DNA of 64,000 nucleotides from Leifsonia sp. 466MF. GTDB taxonomy: Bacteria; Actinomycetota; Actinomycetes; Actinomycetales; Microbacteriaceae. How positions within the stretch are numbered: the first letter of the stretch is position 1; the number at the start of each line of letters is the position of its first letter. Under the pieces are notes generated by a model, which saw only the letters and a list, made by a program, of their open reading frames with translations, was not told where the DNA came from and ran no database searches. The DNA lies in contig NZ_LT629696.1 of assembly GCF_900100265.1 (NCBI RefSeq), positions 434,001 through 498,000 on the forward strand, given 5' to 3'. The translations under genes and the position numbers were made by a program. Of this stretch, positions 7,786 through 17,298 are shown piece by piece.

Positions 7786-10308
7786 ATGTTCGAGAGATTC
7801 ACCGACCGCGCCCGCCGTGTCGTCGTCTTGGCCCAGGAAGAGGCCAAGATGCTGAACCACAACTACATCGGGACGGAGCACATCCTGCTCGGCCTGATCC
7901 ACGAGGGTGAGGGCGTCGCCGCCAAGGCGCTCGAGTCGCTCGGCATCTCGCTGGACGCGGTCCGCGAGCAGGTCCAGGACATCATCGGCCAGGGCCAGCA
8001 GCAGCCGACCGGGCACATCCCGTTCACGCCGCGCGCCAAGAAGGTGCTGGAGCTCAGCCTCCGCGAGGCGCTGCAGCTCGGCCACAACTACATCGGCACG
8101 GAGCACATCCTGCTCGGCCTGATCCGCGAGGGCGAGGGCGTCGCCGCCCAGGTCCTCGTGAAGCTCGGCGCCGACCTCAACCGAGTGCGTCAGCAGGTCA
8201 TCCAGCTCCTCTCCGGCTACCAGGGCAAGGAGCAGGTCCAGGTCGGGGGCAACGATCAGAACACCGCGCAGGCCGGTAGCCAGATCCTCGACCAGTTCGG
8301 CCGCAACCTCACTCAGGCCGCGCGCGACAACAAGCTCGACCCGGTGATCGGGCGCGAGAAGGAGATCGAGCGTGTGATGCAGATCCTGTCGCGCCGCTCG
8401 AAGAACAACCCGGTGCTGATCGGTGAGCCCGGCGTCGGCAAGACCGCCGTCGTCGAGGGTCTCGCGCAGGCCATCGTCCGCGGCGACGTGCCGGAGACGC
8501 TGAAGGACAAGCAGCTCTACACGCTCGACCTCGGCTCGCTCATCGCCGGTTCCCGCTACCGCGGTGACTTCGAGGAGCGCCTGAAGAAGGTCACGAAGGA
8601 GATCCGCACCCGCGGCGACATCATCACCTTCATCGACGAGATCCACACCCTCGTCGGCGCAGGTGCCGCGGAGGGCGCGATCGACGCTGCCAGCATCCTC
8701 AAGCCGCTGCTGGCCCGCGGCGAGCTGCAGACCATCGGCGCGACCACGCTCGACGAGTATCGCAAGCACTTCGAGAAGGATGCCGCGCTCGAGCGCCGCT
8801 TCCAGCCCATCCAGGTGGCCGAGCCGTCGCTGCCCCACGCGATCAACATCCTGAAGGGTCTGCGCGACCGCTACGAGGCGCACCACAAGGTGTCCATCAC
8901 CGACGGCGCGATCGTGGCCGCGGCGAACCTCGCCGACCGCTACATCCAGGACCGCTTCCTCCCGGACAAGGCCATCGACCTGATCGACGAGGCCGGCGCC
9001 CGCCTGCGTCTCTCGATCCTCTCGGCGCCGCCGGAGCTGCGCGAGTTCGACGACAAGATCGCCGCCGTCCGCTCCCAGAAGGAGGGCGCGATCGAGGACC
9101 AGGACTTCGAGAAGGCCGCCAGCCTCCGCGACGAGGAGAAGAACCTCCTCGGCGAGCGGCTGCGCCTCGAGAAGCAGTGGCGTTCGGGCGAGGTCAAGAC
9201 CACGGCCGAGGTCGACGAGGGTCTCATCGCCGAGGTGCTGGCCCAGGCGACCGGCATCCCGGTGTTCAAGCTCACCGAGGAGGAGTCGGCCCGGCTCGTC
9301 TACATGGAGAAGGCGCTGCACGAGCGCGTCATCGGCCAGGAGGAGGCCATCGCGGCCCTCTCGAAGACGATCCGCCGCACCCGCGCCGGCCTCAAGGACC
9401 CGAAGCGTCCGTCCGGCTCGTTCATCTTCGCCGGTCCCACCGGTGTCGGTAAGACCGAGCTGGCGAAGGCGCTCGCCGAGTTCCTGTTCGACGACGAGTC
9501 GGCCATGATCTCCCTCGACATGTCGGAGTACGGCGAGAAGCACACCGTCTCCCGTCTGTTCGGTGCCCCTCCCGGGTTCGTCGGCTTCGAGGAGGGCGGC
9601 CAGCTCACCGAGAAGGTCCGTCGCAAGCCGTTCAGCGTCGTGCTGTTCGACGAGATCGAGAAGGCGCACCCGGACATCTTCAACTCACTCCTCCAGATCC
9701 TGGAGGAGGGACGTCTGACGGATGGCCAGGGACGCGTGGTCGACTTCAAGAACACCGTCATCATCATGACCACGAACCTCGGCACGAAGGACATCTCCGG
9801 CGGCCCCGTCGGGTTCCAGATCGAGGGCGACCCGCAGACCGGCTACGACCGGATGCGCGGGAAGGTCTACGAGGAGCTGAAGAAGAACTTCAAGCCCGAG
9901 TTCCTGAACCGTGTCGACGAGATCATCGTCTTCCCGCAGCTGGACAAGAGCGAGCTCCTGCAGATCGTCGACCTGTTCATCAAGCGGCTGTCGACCCGTC
10001 TGCTCGACCGCGACATGACCATCGAGCTGACCGTCCCGGCGAAGGAGCGGCTGATCGAGGTCGGGTTCGACCCGACGCTCGGCGCCCGTCCGCTCCGCCG
10101 CGCGGTGCAGCACGAGATCGAGGACCGGCTGAGCGAGCGGATCCTGCACGGCGAGCTGAACGCGGGCGACCACGTCCACGTCGACTTCGCCGACGGGGAG
10201 TTCGTCTTCACGACGACCGCCCGCAAGGAGCCCATCGGGGCCGGCATCAACGCCACCGCCGCGATCGGCACCGGCCCGGCGACCCCGGACCTCGCAGCGA
10301 ACGAGTGA
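7786..10308 (+). CDS. clpC: ATP-dependent protease ATPase subunit ClpC
   Basis: An 840-residue Hsp100 AAA+ unfoldase that feeds substrates to ClpP. It shows two N-terminal Clp repeats (each with [14 protein letters not shown]), a first AAA+ domain with Walker A GEPGVGKT near residue 213, a middle UVR-like segment ([12 protein letters not shown]), a second AAA+ domain with GPTGVGKT near residue 549, and a C-terminal D2-small domain. All are expected for ClpC. The ATG at 7786 follows GAGGAG by 5 bases; the open frame extends upstream without homologous sequence. A perfect hairpin terminator follows. Confidence 0.96.
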   Translation: MFERFTDRARRVVVLAQEEAKMLNHNYIGTEHILLGLIHEGEGVAAKALESLGISLDAVREQVQDIIGQGQQQPTGHIPFTPRAKKVLELSLREALQLGHNYIGTEHILLGLIREGEGVAAQVLVKLGADLNRVRQQVIQLLSGYQGKEQVQVGGNDQNTAQAGSQILDQFGRNLTQAARDNKLDPVIGREKEIERVMQILSRRSKNNPVLIGEPGVGKTAVVEGLAQAIVRGDVPETLKDKQLYTLDLGSLIAGSRYRGDFEERLKKVTKEIRTRGDIITFIDEIHTLVGAGAAEGAIDAASILKPLLARGELQTIGATTLDEYRKHFEKDAALERRFQPIQVAEPSLPHAINILKGLRDRYEAHHKVSITDGAIVAAANLADRYIQDRFLPDKAIDLIDEAGARLRLSILSAPPELREFDDKIAAVRSQKEGAIEDQDFEKAASLRDEEKNLLGERLRLEKQWRSGEVKTTAEVDEGLIAEVLAQATGIPVFKLTEEESARLVYMEKALHERVIGQEEAIAALSKTIRRTRAGLKDPKRPSGSFIFAGPTGVGKTELAKALAEFLFDDESAMISLDMSEYGEKHTVSRLFGAPPGFVGFEEGGQLTEKVRRKPFSVVLFDEIEKAHPDIFNSLLQILEEGRLTDGQGRVVDFKNTVIIMTTNLGTKDISGGPVGFQIEGDPQTGYDRMRGKVYEELKKNFKPEFLNRVDEIIVFPQLDKSELLQIVDLFIKRLSTRLLDRDMTIELTVPAKERLIEVGFDPTLGARPLRRAVQHEIEDRLSERILHGELNAGDHVHVDFADGEFVFTTTARKEPIGAGINATAAIGTGPATPDLAANE

Positions 10309-10334
10309 TCGTCGTCGCGACTGCGTGACCCACG

Positions 10335-10368
10335 ACAAGGGCCGGCCTCTTCGGAGGCCGGCCCTTGT
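10335..10368 (+). terminator. Hairpin terminator after clpC
   Basis: A perfect 14-bp inverted repeat, ACAAGGGCCGGCCT with its complement, around a 6-base loop. It lies 26 bases after the clpC stop. There is no long U tract, as is common in high-GC actinobacteria. Confidence 0.8.
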
Positions 10369-10414
10369 GGCGTCTCTGCCCGTGTGACATCTCGGGGCTC
10401 GGTAGGGTGGAACG

Positions 10415-10933
10415 GTGAGCGGTGAGAACGGGCCAGGGTTCAGCATCCGGCGGGCGCGGACGGGCGACGTCAAGCGCATCCAGGAACTGGTGGAACCGTT
10501 GGTGCAGCGACGCATCCTTCTCGGCAAGGAGACCGTCACGTTCTACGAGTCGGTGCAGGAGTTCCGGGTGGCGGAAGACGCCGACGGCCGCCTGATCGGC
10601 TGTGGTGCACTGCACGTGATGTGGAGCGACCTCGGGGAGGTGCGCACTCTCGCGGTCGCCGACGAATGGCTCGGCCGCGGCGTCGGCAGGGCGCTGCTCA
10701 GGCGGCTGGAGTCGGATGCGCGCGAGCTGGGCCTCGACCGGCTGTTCTGCCTGACGTTCGAGGTCGACTTCTTCGGGCGCAATGGGTTCGAGGACATGGG
10801 GGAGTCGACGGTCGACCCGCAGTTGTACGCCGAGCTGGTGCGCTCCAACGACGAGGGCGTCGCCGAGTTCCTGGACCTGGCCCGGGTGAAGCCGAACACC
10901 CTCGGCAACACGCGGATGCTGAAGCGGCTCTGA
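10415..10933 (+). CDS. argA: Amino-acid N-acetyltransferase (GNAT; short actinobacterial NAGS type)
   Basis: A 172-residue GNAT protein. The acetyl-CoA-binding motif A is visible as VRTLAVADEWLGRGVGRALL, with IGCGALHVMWSDLGE before it and LDRLFCLTFEVDFFGRNGFE after it. This arrangement resembles the short stand-alone N-acetylglutamate synthases of actinobacteria (first step of arginine synthesis). The assignment is family-level; other GNAT substrates cannot be excluded. The GTG start lies 6 bases after TAGGGT (10403-10408), suggesting a leaderless message. Confidence 0.8.
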   Translation: MSGENGPGFSIRRARTGDVKRIQELVEPLVQRRILLGKETVTFYESVQEFRVAEDADGRLIGCGALHVMWSDLGEVRTLAVADEWLGRGVGRALLRRLESDARELGLDRLFCLTFEVDFFGRNGFEDMGESTVDPQLYAELVRSNDEGVAEFLDLARVKPNTLGNTRMLKRL

Positions 10934-11029
10934 GCCGCCGCATCCGGCGTCGGCGGGGCTCGCTGAACGCTCACGGAACCTCGGGCGCGCCTGCCCGTCG
11001 CGCCGTCGCGCCCTGGCTATAGTGCGGGC

Positions 11030-11665
11030 ATGTCGACGTTCAAGAACCCGGTCGGCCCCCAGCCCAGCGGCGTCTACTGGCGCCGCAGGCTCATCGTCCT
11101 CCTCGGCGTGATCGCCGTCGTCGTCATCATCGTCCTGATCCTCGTTCGCCCGGGCGCGTCCAACGGGGAGCCCGCGGACAAGAAGCCCGCGCCGGGGAGC
11201 ACCGGGACTCCGGCCGCGGTGGCGACGAGCATCCCGACCTCCAGTGCGACGGCCGACGGCCAGCCGTGCAAGCCGGGCGACGTGAAGGTGGAGGCCGTGA
11301 CCGACAAGGACGTCTATGCCGCGGGCGAGCTCCCGCAGTTGTCGGTCGCGCTGACCAACACGGGTTCGAAGGCGTGCACGATCGACGCCGGCACGGCGCA
11401 GCAGGTGTTCACGATCACCAGCGGCTCGGAGGTGTACTGGAAGTCGACGGACTGCCAGACCGACAAGGTGGATGCGGAGGTGCTGCTGGAGCCGGCGAAG
11501 ACGATCTCATCGAAGGCGCCGATCACCTGGGATCGCACGCGTTCTGACCCGTCGACCTGTCAGGCGAACCGCGAGCAGGTGCCTGCCGGCGGAGCCTCGT
11601 ACCACCTGGAGACGACCGTCTCGGGCGTCAAGAGCTCGGAGACCAAGCAGTTCATCCTGCAGTAG
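11030..11665 (+). CDS. Membrane-anchored extracytoplasmic protein, function unknown
   Basis: A 211-residue protein with one N-terminal transmembrane anchor (about residues 24-44, IVLLGVIAVVVIIVLILV), a Pro/Ser/Thr-rich linker and an outer domain of about 120 residues. That domain looks beta-rich and immunoglobulin-like (LSVALTNTGSKACTIDAG), with four cysteines that could form two disulfides. Function is not recognised. TATAGT (11018-11023) ends 6 bases before the ATG and no ribosome binding site is present, again a leaderless arrangement. Confidence 0.72.
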   Translation: MSTFKNPVGPQPSGVYWRRRLIVLLGVIAVVVIIVLILVRPGASNGEPADKKPAPGSTGTPAAVATSIPTSSATADGQPCKPGDVKVEAVTDKDVYAAGELPQLSVALTNTGSKACTIDAGTAQQVFTITSGSEVYWKSTDCQTDKVDAEVLLEPAKTISSKAPITWDRTRSDPSTCQANREQVPAGGASYHLETTVSGVKSSETKQFILQ

Positions 11666-11675
11666 GTCGGGGCGT

Positions 11676-12026
11676 TCAGTCGGTGGAGTCGGCCCCGCGC
11701 ACGTAGGAGCCTTCGATCTCGCGCACTTCGACGCCTGATCCGTGTCGCGTGGCCGGGTTGCGGCGGGCGATGGCGAGTGCGGCGTCGAGGTCGGGAGCGT
11801 CGATGATGCCGATGCCGGCGATCAGCTCTTTGCTCTCAGTGTAGGGGCCGTCGGTGATGCCGTCGCCTCGGACGGCGCGTGCCGCCGTGTGCGGGGCGAG
11901 GGCGTAGGCAGCCGTGAGCGCACCGGACTGGATGAGGTCGGCGGAGTGGGCGTCGTGCTCGGCGAGTTCGGCGGCGTCGTGCTCGGCGGTCGGGTCGGAG
12001 TAGATGAGGATGGCGTACTGCGGCAT
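11676..12026 (-). CDS. YCII-related domain protein
   Basis: A 116-residue single-domain protein. The N-terminus MPQYAILIYSD, the central DGPYTESKELIAGIGII and the C-terminal Arg- and Glu-rich strand (VEVREIEGSY) are characteristic of the YCII/DGPF family found beside ECF sigma factors in actinobacteria. No sigma factor is adjacent here. A biochemical role is unknown; the fold is a ferredoxin-like dimer with a conserved His/Asp pair. GGAAGG precedes the ATG. Confidence 0.85.
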   Translation of the reverse strand: MPQYAILIYSDPTAEHDAAELAEHDAHSADLIQSGALTAAYALAPHTAARAVRGDGITDGPYTESKELIAGIGIIDAPDLDAALAIARRNPATRHGSGVEVREIEGSYVRGADSTD

Positions 12027-12096
12027 GGTCGTTCCTTCCGTATGACGGATGTCGTCACCAGGACGTCGTTCGGCGGCGCGTGTTTTCGACCGGCGG

Positions 12097-13461
12097 TCAG
12101 AACGCGGCGTCGAGTTCGCGCTCCCGATCGGTGCTGGCGGCCATGAACGCGAGGCGGAGCGCCTCGCGGACGGTGGCGCTGCGGTCGTCCACGCGCGTCG
12201 TGAAGCCGAGGCGTGCGGCCTCGGCCGTGCGCTGTTTGCCGCTCACGACCGGTCGGATCTCGCCGGCCAGGCTGATCTCGCCGAAGGCTGCGAGCGTGTG
12301 GGGGATCGCGCGTTCGGTCGCCGCCGAGGCGATGGCGAGCGCGATGGCCAGGTCGGCGCCCGGCTCGGTCAGGCGGACCCCTCCGACCGTGGACACGTAG
12401 ACGTCTTTGTCGCCCAGCCGGATGCCGGCGCGGCGCTCGAGGACGGCCAGGAGCATGGCGACGCGGGACGCATCCACCCCGTTGGTGACCCGGCGCGGGT
12501 TGGGCGCCGTGGTGCCGACGACGAGCGCCTGGACCTCGACGGGGAGCGGTCTGCGCCCTTCCATCGCGACGGTGACGCAGGTGCCGGAGACCGGGGTCGT
12601 GTTCCGGCTGAGGAAGAGGCCGCTGGGATCGGTGACCTCCGCGATGCCGTCGCCGGCCATCTCGAAGCAGCCGACCTCGTCGGTAGGCCCGAAGCGGTTC
12701 TTGAGCGCGCGGATGAAGCGGAGTGCGGTCTGGCGGTCGCCCTCGAACTGGCAGACCACATCTACCAGGTGCTCGAGCAGGCGCGGACCGGCGATGGAGC
12801 CGTCTTTCGTCACGTGACCGACGATGAGGATGGGGAGATCGCGTTCTTTCGCGATGCGGATCAGCGCGCTGGCGACCTCGCGCACCTGGCTGGGCCCACC
12901 CGCGATGCCATCAGCCGAGCTGCTGGACACGGTCTGGACCGAGTCGACGATCACGAGTGTCGGGTCGACTGCGTCGATCTGCGCCACGATCGTGGACAGA
13001 TCGGTCTCGGACGCGAGGTAGAGCTCGTCGTGGACGGCTCCGGTGCGCTCGGCGCGCATCCGCACCTGGCTCACCGACTCCTCGGCGCTTACGTACAGCA
13101 CGCGGTTGCGGGCTCGCGCGGCGCGGGAGGCGACCTCGAGCAGCAGGGTGGACTTGCCGACGCCGGGCTCGCCGCTGAGCAGGATGGCCGCCCCGGGGAC
13201 GATGCCGCCGCCGAGCACGCGATCGAACTCCCCGATGCCACTCGGCCGGCGGTTCGCGCCGTCGACGGGTGCGATGTCGGTGATCGCCCGCGCTTCGCGG
13301 CCGGCGGCGATGGTCACCGGCTTCACGGCGCGGAGTACCCCGGTCGCCTGGGCCGTCTCGGCCATTGTGCCCCACGCCTGGCACTCCGGGCAGCGGCCCA
13401 CCCACTTGGCTGTGGTCCACCCGCAGTCGGAGCAGCGGTAGTTGACAGACGCCTTCGGCAC
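12097..13461 (-). CDS. radA: DNA repair protein RadA
   Basis: A 454-residue RecA-like ATPase that promotes branch migration in recombinational repair. Features in order: a C4 zinc finger (CSDCGWTTAKW followed by CPEC) at about residues 9-30, Walker A GEPGVGKS around residues 99-106, the RadA signature KNRFGPTDEVG, and a C-terminal Lon-protease-like domain with GVRLTEPGADLAIA. The GTG start at 13461 is preceded by AGGAGG 5 bases away and gives an N-terminus directly before the zinc finger; longer upstream frames have no family resemblance. Confidence 0.95.
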   Translation of the reverse strand: MPKASVNYRCSDCGWTTAKWVGRCPECQAWGTMAETAQATGVLRAVKPVTIAAGREARAITDIAPVDGANRRPSGIGEFDRVLGGGIVPGAAILLSGEPGVGKSTLLLEVASRAARARNRVLYVSAEESVSQVRMRAERTGAVHDELYLASETDLSTIVAQIDAVDPTLVIVDSVQTVSSSSADGIAGGPSQVREVASALIRIAKERDLPILIVGHVTKDGSIAGPRLLEHLVDVVCQFEGDRQTALRFIRALKNRFGPTDEVGCFEMAGDGIAEVTDPSGLFLSRNTTPVSGTCVTVAMEGRRPLPVEVQALVVGTTAPNPRRVTNGVDASRVAMLLAVLERRAGIRLGDKDVYVSTVGGVRLTEPGADLAIALAIASAATERAIPHTLAAFGEISLAGEIRPVVSGKQRTAEAARLGFTTRVDDRSATVREALRLAFMAASTDRERELDAAF

Positions 13462-13632
13462 GGCACCTCCTCGATCGGGGTCAACACTACGGTGAGCCAC
13501 CGTCATCGGAGGGAGGATCGCGGAGGCCGTGGACAAGTCGGAGGTCGGGGCGGGTGTGAGCACATCCGTCGACGTGAGCCGACCGTCCATCGCCCCTTCT
13601 GCGTGTCGGTGCTGGCGTGCACAATGGGCCGC

Positions 13633-14559
13633 ATGGCTGATCGTACGTTCTCCCTCCGCTCCGGCCGCGTGCTCGGGCTGACCGGCTTCGGCGACTCCGA
13701 CGCCGAGCGGCTCGTGATCTTCTGCCACCCCGCCCCGGGGTCGTCCGTGTTCGATCCGGACCCGGATGCCTCGGCCGAGCGCCGCGCGCACATCGTCGCG
13801 CTCGACAGGCCGGGCTACGGATCGAGCGATCCGTGGCCCTTCGGGAGCTGGCCCAGCATCGTGCAGGCGGCCGACGACATCGCCGAGTACGTGCGCTCCG
13901 TCGTCGTCGCCGAGTCGGTTATCGGCGTCACCCGCCCCCGCACGGTCGGCGTGGTGGGCTGGTCGGCCGGCGGGCGGGTCGCGCTCGCGTTCGCGGCGCG
14001 TCATCCCCAGCTCGTCGACCGGGTCGCGATCGTCGGGACGCCCGCTCCGAATGAGGCAGTTCCCTGGATCGACCCGAAGCTGCAGCAGATGTCCGACCAG
14101 CTCGCCACACTCACGCCCGACGAGGCGATGAGCCGCCTGTCCACCATGCTCCAGCCGCAGGCCGACGCCGTCGCAACGGCCGCCGAGCCGGCGGAGGTGC
14201 CGCTGGACGCGCTCGGCATCGGCGCCGTGGACGAGCAGGCGCTGGCGCGCCCGGGAGTCCGCGACCGACTGGGCCGGATGCTGATCGACGCGTACCGCCA
14301 GGGTCCGCGCGGCGTCGCCGGCGACATCCTGAGCTACACCGCCCGTCCCTGGGGCTTCGACCTCGCGGACGTCGCCGCGAAGACGCTCGTGATCGCCGGC
14401 CAGGCGGATGCGCTGACCGGACACGCGCATGCGGCCTGGTACCAGCGGTCGCTGCCGGATGCGCGGATGGAGATGGTGCCGGGCGCCGGGCATCTGGCCA
14501 TCGTCCCGACGTGGGGACGCATCCTCTCGCACGTCGCCCCCGCACACGTGACGCACTGA
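13633..14559 (+). CDS. Alpha/beta hydrolase
   Basis: A 308-residue hydrolase-fold protein. The oxyanion segment is IFCHPAPGSS, the nucleophile elbow is GWSAGG (Ser as nucleophile), and the catalytic His is probably in GAGHLAI near the C-terminus; Asp is likely in GQADALTG. Substrate unknown. An in-frame ATG at 13624 (MGRMADRT) would add three residues; neither start has a clear ribosome binding site. It converges on the GDSL hydrolase gene, 33 bases away. Confidence 0.82.
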   Translation: MADRTFSLRSGRVLGLTGFGDSDAERLVIFCHPAPGSSVFDPDPDASAERRAHIVALDRPGYGSSDPWPFGSWPSIVQAADDIAEYVRSVVVAESVIGVTRPRTVGVVGWSAGGRVALAFAARHPQLVDRVAIVGTPAPNEAVPWIDPKLQQMSDQLATLTPDEAMSRLSTMLQPQADAVATAAEPAEVPLDALGIGAVDEQALARPGVRDRLGRMLIDAYRQGPRGVAGDILSYTARPWGFDLADVAAKTLVIAGQADALTGHAHAAWYQRSLPDARMEMVPGAGHLAIVPTWGRILSHVAPAHVTH

Positions 14560-14592
14560 GCTGCGGCGTGCCGGGCGGCGGCGTGCCGAGGG

Positions 14593-15384
14593 TCAGGCGC
14601 TGAGGGCTTCCTGCTGCTCGGTCTCGCCGTGGCGCGGGTACAACTCGCGGGCGCGGGCGGTGACCGCCGGGAGGAACGCGGACGCCCACACGCGGTAGCC
14701 GTGGTCGTTGGGATGGAAGAGATCTTCGGCGAACTGGGTGAACGCTCCACGCAACCCCTGGCGACGCATGGTCGTGTGGAGGGGAACCACCGTGAGTCCT
14801 CGGGCGGTGGCCTCCTCGCGCAGGATGCGGTTGCCCTCGGCGACGAGCCGTTCGTTCCATGGCAGGTAGAAGTAGGGCAGGTCGGCCACGATCGCGTGCG
14901 GCGGCAGCCCGGCGAACACTGCGCGCATCCCCTCGCGGAAGCGATCCGGATCGAATGCCGCGATGTCGTTGGCGCCGATCGACACCGTGACGATGTCGGG
15001 CTCGAGGCTCGCGAAGCGCGGCAGCTGGTCGGCAACGGCCAGGGCGACCGTCGCGCCGGAGACCGAGAGGTTGACGATCCGCACGGACCGACCCGTGACG
15101 GCACGCAGGTGGTCGGCGATCACACCGACGTAACTGTTCTTGGGGGCGGAGGCGCCGATCCCCTGGGCGGCACTGTCGCCGATGGCCACGTAGAGCAGCT
15201 CGCCCGGGTCTTTCGCGGCATCCCGCCACCACTTCGAGTGGATGGGCAGCATCTCGTTGAGCCGCACCCGCCCCTCGGCGACGGCCGCACGCTTCGCCTG
15301 GACACGCTGCCACCCGACGGCGGTGAGAACGGCCCCGGCCACCAGTCCGGCCGCGGCCGCGAGGATGCGACGGAGAGCTTTCAT
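14593..15384 (-). CDS. SGNH/GDSL-family hydrolase, membrane-anchored or secreted
   Basis: A 263-residue esterase-like protein. Block I is IGDSAAQGIG (GDS serine), block III is GANDIAAF (GxND) and block V is HPNDHGY (DxxH-like, catalytic His). An N-terminal hydrophobic segment (about residues 8-26, AAAAGLVAGAVLTAVGW) indicates a signal or anchor. The ATG at 15384 is chosen as it begins with MKALRRIL before that segment. TACTGT (minus strand 15392-15397) ends 7 bases upstream, suggesting a leaderless message. Substrate is probably an acyl ester of cell-envelope material, but this is inference. Confidence 0.85.
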   Translation of the reverse strand: MKALRRILAAAAGLVAGAVLTAVGWQRVQAKRAAVAEGRVRLNEMLPIHSKWWRDAAKDPGELLYVAIGDSAAQGIGASAPKNSYVGVIADHLRAVTGRSVRIVNLSVSGATVALAVADQLPRFASLEPDIVTVSIGANDIAAFDPDRFREGMRAVFAGLPPHAIVADLPYFYLPWNERLVAEGNRILREEATARGLTVVPLHTTMRRQGLRGAFTQFAEDLFHPNDHGYRVWASAFLPAVTARARELYPRHGETEQQEALSA

Positions 15385-15435
15385 GGACGGAACAGTACCC
15401 CGGACCGCCGACCCCGCGATGCCCACTCCGCCCGA

Positions 15436-15465
15436 TTGGAGACGACCGCGGGAATCGCGTACGAT
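15436..15465 (+). promoter_or_regulatory. tRNA-Ser promoter
   Basis: TTGGAG at 15436-15441 and TACGAT at 15460-15465 are separated by 18 bases and end 7 bases before the mature tRNA 5' end. Position and spacing fit a housekeeping sigma promoter. Confidence 0.65.
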
Positions 15466-15472
15466 AGTCCGC

Positions 15473-15562
15473 GGTACCGTGTCCGAGCGGCCGAAGGTGC
15501 AACTCTCGAAAAGTTGTGTGGGTGAAAGCCCACCGTGGGTTCAAATCCCACCGGTACCGCCA
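15473..15562 (+). tRNA. serU: tRNA-Ser (anticodon CGA)
   Basis: A complete class II tRNA with encoded CCA. Acceptor stem GGTACCG pairs with CGGTACC at 15552-15558, followed by discriminator G and CCA. The anticodon arm is CAACT / CTCGAAA / AGTTG, giving anticodon CGA (reads UCG). A long variable arm (GTGGGTGAAAGCCCAC) and the T-arm GTGGG TTCAAAT CCCAC follow, as expected for tRNA-Ser. An integrase gene lies 73 bases downstream, so the 3' end is a likely attachment site. Confidence 0.96.
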
Positions 15563-15567
15563 CGTGC

Positions 15568-15610
15568 AAGCCCCCGCGATCCTAGTGTTTACAAGGAATC
15601 CGGGGGTTTT
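15568..15610 (+). terminator. tRNA-Ser terminator
   Basis: AAGCCCCCG at 15568-15576 can pair with CGGGGGTTT at 15601-15609 around a weakly paired interior, and the hairpin runs into TTTT. It follows the tRNA by 5 bases. It could also be part of the element's left junction. Confidence 0.65.
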
Positions 15611-15635
15611 CGCGTTCCCGGGATCGGGCGTTTGA

Positions 15636-16748
15636 CTACATTTTGACTACATCTGTAGCCGTCGCCCGAGCTGCATCAAGGGCTAGGGCAACAGCATCCA
15701 GGTCGTCGTCGAAGAGATCTGCGTACGTGTCCAAGGTCATTGCCGCAGATGAATGCCCAAGCATCCGCTGCACAGCCTTGACGTTGGCCCCGGCGCTGAT
15801 CGCCAAGCTCGCGGCCGTGTGCCGTAGGTCATGGATCGTGACACGTGGGAAGTTCTTGTCGAGCGCCTGTGATCGTGTGATCGCAGAGACATACCAACCC
15901 CGGCGACGGTCTGGTTGGTGCAGGTAGCTGTCCCCGTCGCCGAAGACCAATTGCGATGAGGTCTTGTTCTCGGTGAGTGCTTCTAGGAGCGGAGCGAGGA
16001 ACGGCGGAAACGGGACGCTGCGGGCTTCGCCCGTTTTCGGTGTGCCGACATGAATCGTGCCCGAGACCTCTACTGCGTTCTCGTGTACGTCGACACGTCG
16101 GCGATTCAGATCCACATCGCTCACATGCAGGGCGGTCGCTTCGCCCCATCGCAGGCCGGTATAGCCGAGGAACAGGACCATGGTCCGGTGCTTCTTCGCG
16201 CTATCTGCGAGGAGATCGACTTGCGCGTGGCTGAGGTACTTGTGCTTCCCCTTGAGTTTTCGAGGTAGGTTGACGCCGCGCGCTGGGTTCGAGGGAATCC
16301 GGCGGTCCATTACGGCGGTATCGAGGATTCCCGCGAGGACGCCGTAGGCGCGGAGGACGGTTGTCGCAGAGCGTGGTTTGCCGTCACCCTTACTGAAAGC
16401 TGTCACCCAGTTTTGTACCTCGGAGTGACGTATCTCGCCCACTGGCCGACTTCCCCATTTGGGCTCGACGTGCAGCCGCCAGGCGATCTCGACCGGCCTG
16501 AGTGATGAGGGCTTTAGATGGTGCTGGTTGGCCAGCCACTCGGCACCGAGGGCGCTGATTGTGGACCGTGAGGCGCGAGCATCAAGGAACTCGCCACGAG
16601 CCTTCGCGACTTCGATGGAAGCCAGGAAGAGCTCGGCGTCTCGCTTTGTTCGGAAGCCGCGCTTGCCGGTGAGGTCGCGCTCCGGTGTTCTGTACTGGAC
16701 GCGGTAGCGCTTGCCGCCGGCCGTTTCGTATGCGTGAATGCTCCCCAT
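15636..16748 (-). CDS. int: Tyrosine site-specific recombinase (integrase)
   Basis: A 370-residue phage-type integrase. An N-terminal arm-binding segment (YRVQYRTPERDLTGKRGFRTKRDAE) and a SAM-like core-binding domain precede the catalytic domain. Catalytic residues are visible: Arg200 in GYTGLRWGEA, Lys238 region (TPKTGEAR), His306 and Arg309 in HDLRH, His332 in LGHSS and nucleophile Tyr342 in LDTYADL. The gene ends 73 bases from tRNA-Ser and reads toward it, the normal layout for integration into a tRNA 3' end. No matching right attachment site was found in the window. Confidence 0.93.
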   Translation of the reverse strand: MGSIHAYETAGGKRYRVQYRTPERDLTGKRGFRTKRDAELFLASIEVAKARGEFLDARASRSTISALGAEWLANQHHLKPSSLRPVEIAWRLHVEPKWGSRPVGEIRHSEVQNWVTAFSKGDGKPRSATTVLRAYGVLAGILDTAVMDRRIPSNPARGVNLPRKLKGKHKYLSHAQVDLLADSAKKHRTMVLFLGYTGLRWGEATALHVSDVDLNRRRVDVHENAVEVSGTIHVGTPKTGEARSVPFPPFLAPLLEALTENKTSSQLVFGDGDSYLHQPDRRRGWYVSAITRSQALDKNFPRVTIHDLRHTAASLAISAGANVKAVQRMLGHSSAAMTLDTYADLFDDDLDAVALALDAARATATDVVKM

Positions 16749-16885
16749 ACCTCAGCTCCGATCGCCGATCGAGGCTTTGAGCCGCGACCATTGGATTGCG
16801 TCAGGCTACGCGCGAGCGCCGACATCCCGCCTTCCGGAGATGGACCACAAGTGGCGATGACGGCAGTCTCGGGCAGACTGGTCCG

Positions 16886-17284
16886 GTGGAACGGCAACCT
16901 CCGGAGCCGAAGCCTTGGGGTGCTTCGGACGATGAAGCAATCGAACTGTGCCGCGAGTGGATGATCTACCTCGGCGCTGCGGATACCGTTGTGGCCTCTG
17001 GAGCAGCGGTTCAGGCGTGCGACCTCTACGGTGCGAAGTTCCTTGCCTGGGTTGAGAACCAGCCCGGCAATCTCGACATCGAACGAGTGAACCGAGCGGC
17101 GACTGTGTCCGCAGCTGACGGCCGCCCGGCGCTGATCTTCGTCAGACACGGTGTACTCCCGGACGCTCGCGAGAGGGCCGATGAACTCGGGGTCGCAGTC
17201 TTCGGTTTCGATCCGAAGGGTGGAACTCTCGATGGAGTCAACTTGCTCGGGCGCGCATTGAGCGCGAATGGTTTGAGCGAGTAG
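16886..17284 (+). CDS. Small protein with degenerate Mrr/restriction-endonuclease-like fold
   Basis: A 132-residue protein (GTG start). The layout WMIYLGAAD…GAAVQACDLYGAKFLAWVEN…GRPALIFVRHG…ADELGVAVFGFD…GVNLLGRAL resembles small Mrr-type nuclease domains, in which a DxxS/GGxD strand is followed by QxK and then a helix-strand-helix ending in ALFRFD-like sequence. Here the expected Q/ExK position reads WVE, so the catalytic lysine is absent. I therefore infer an inactive nuclease fold, perhaps regulatory. This is weak, motif-level similarity. It is divergent from int and convergent with the relaxase gene. Confidence 0.55.
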   Translation: MERQPPEPKPWGASDDEAIELCREWMIYLGAADTVVASGAAVQACDLYGAKFLAWVENQPGNLDIERVNRAATVSAADGRPALIFVRHGVLPDARERADELGVAVFGFDPKGGTLDGVNLLGRALSANGLSE

Positions 17285-17298
17285 GACTCTCAGTTGGT

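Noticed and set aside
7732..9669. A 645-codon open frame antisense to clpC
   Set aside because: Its composition mirrors clpC codons and it shows no recognisable domain.
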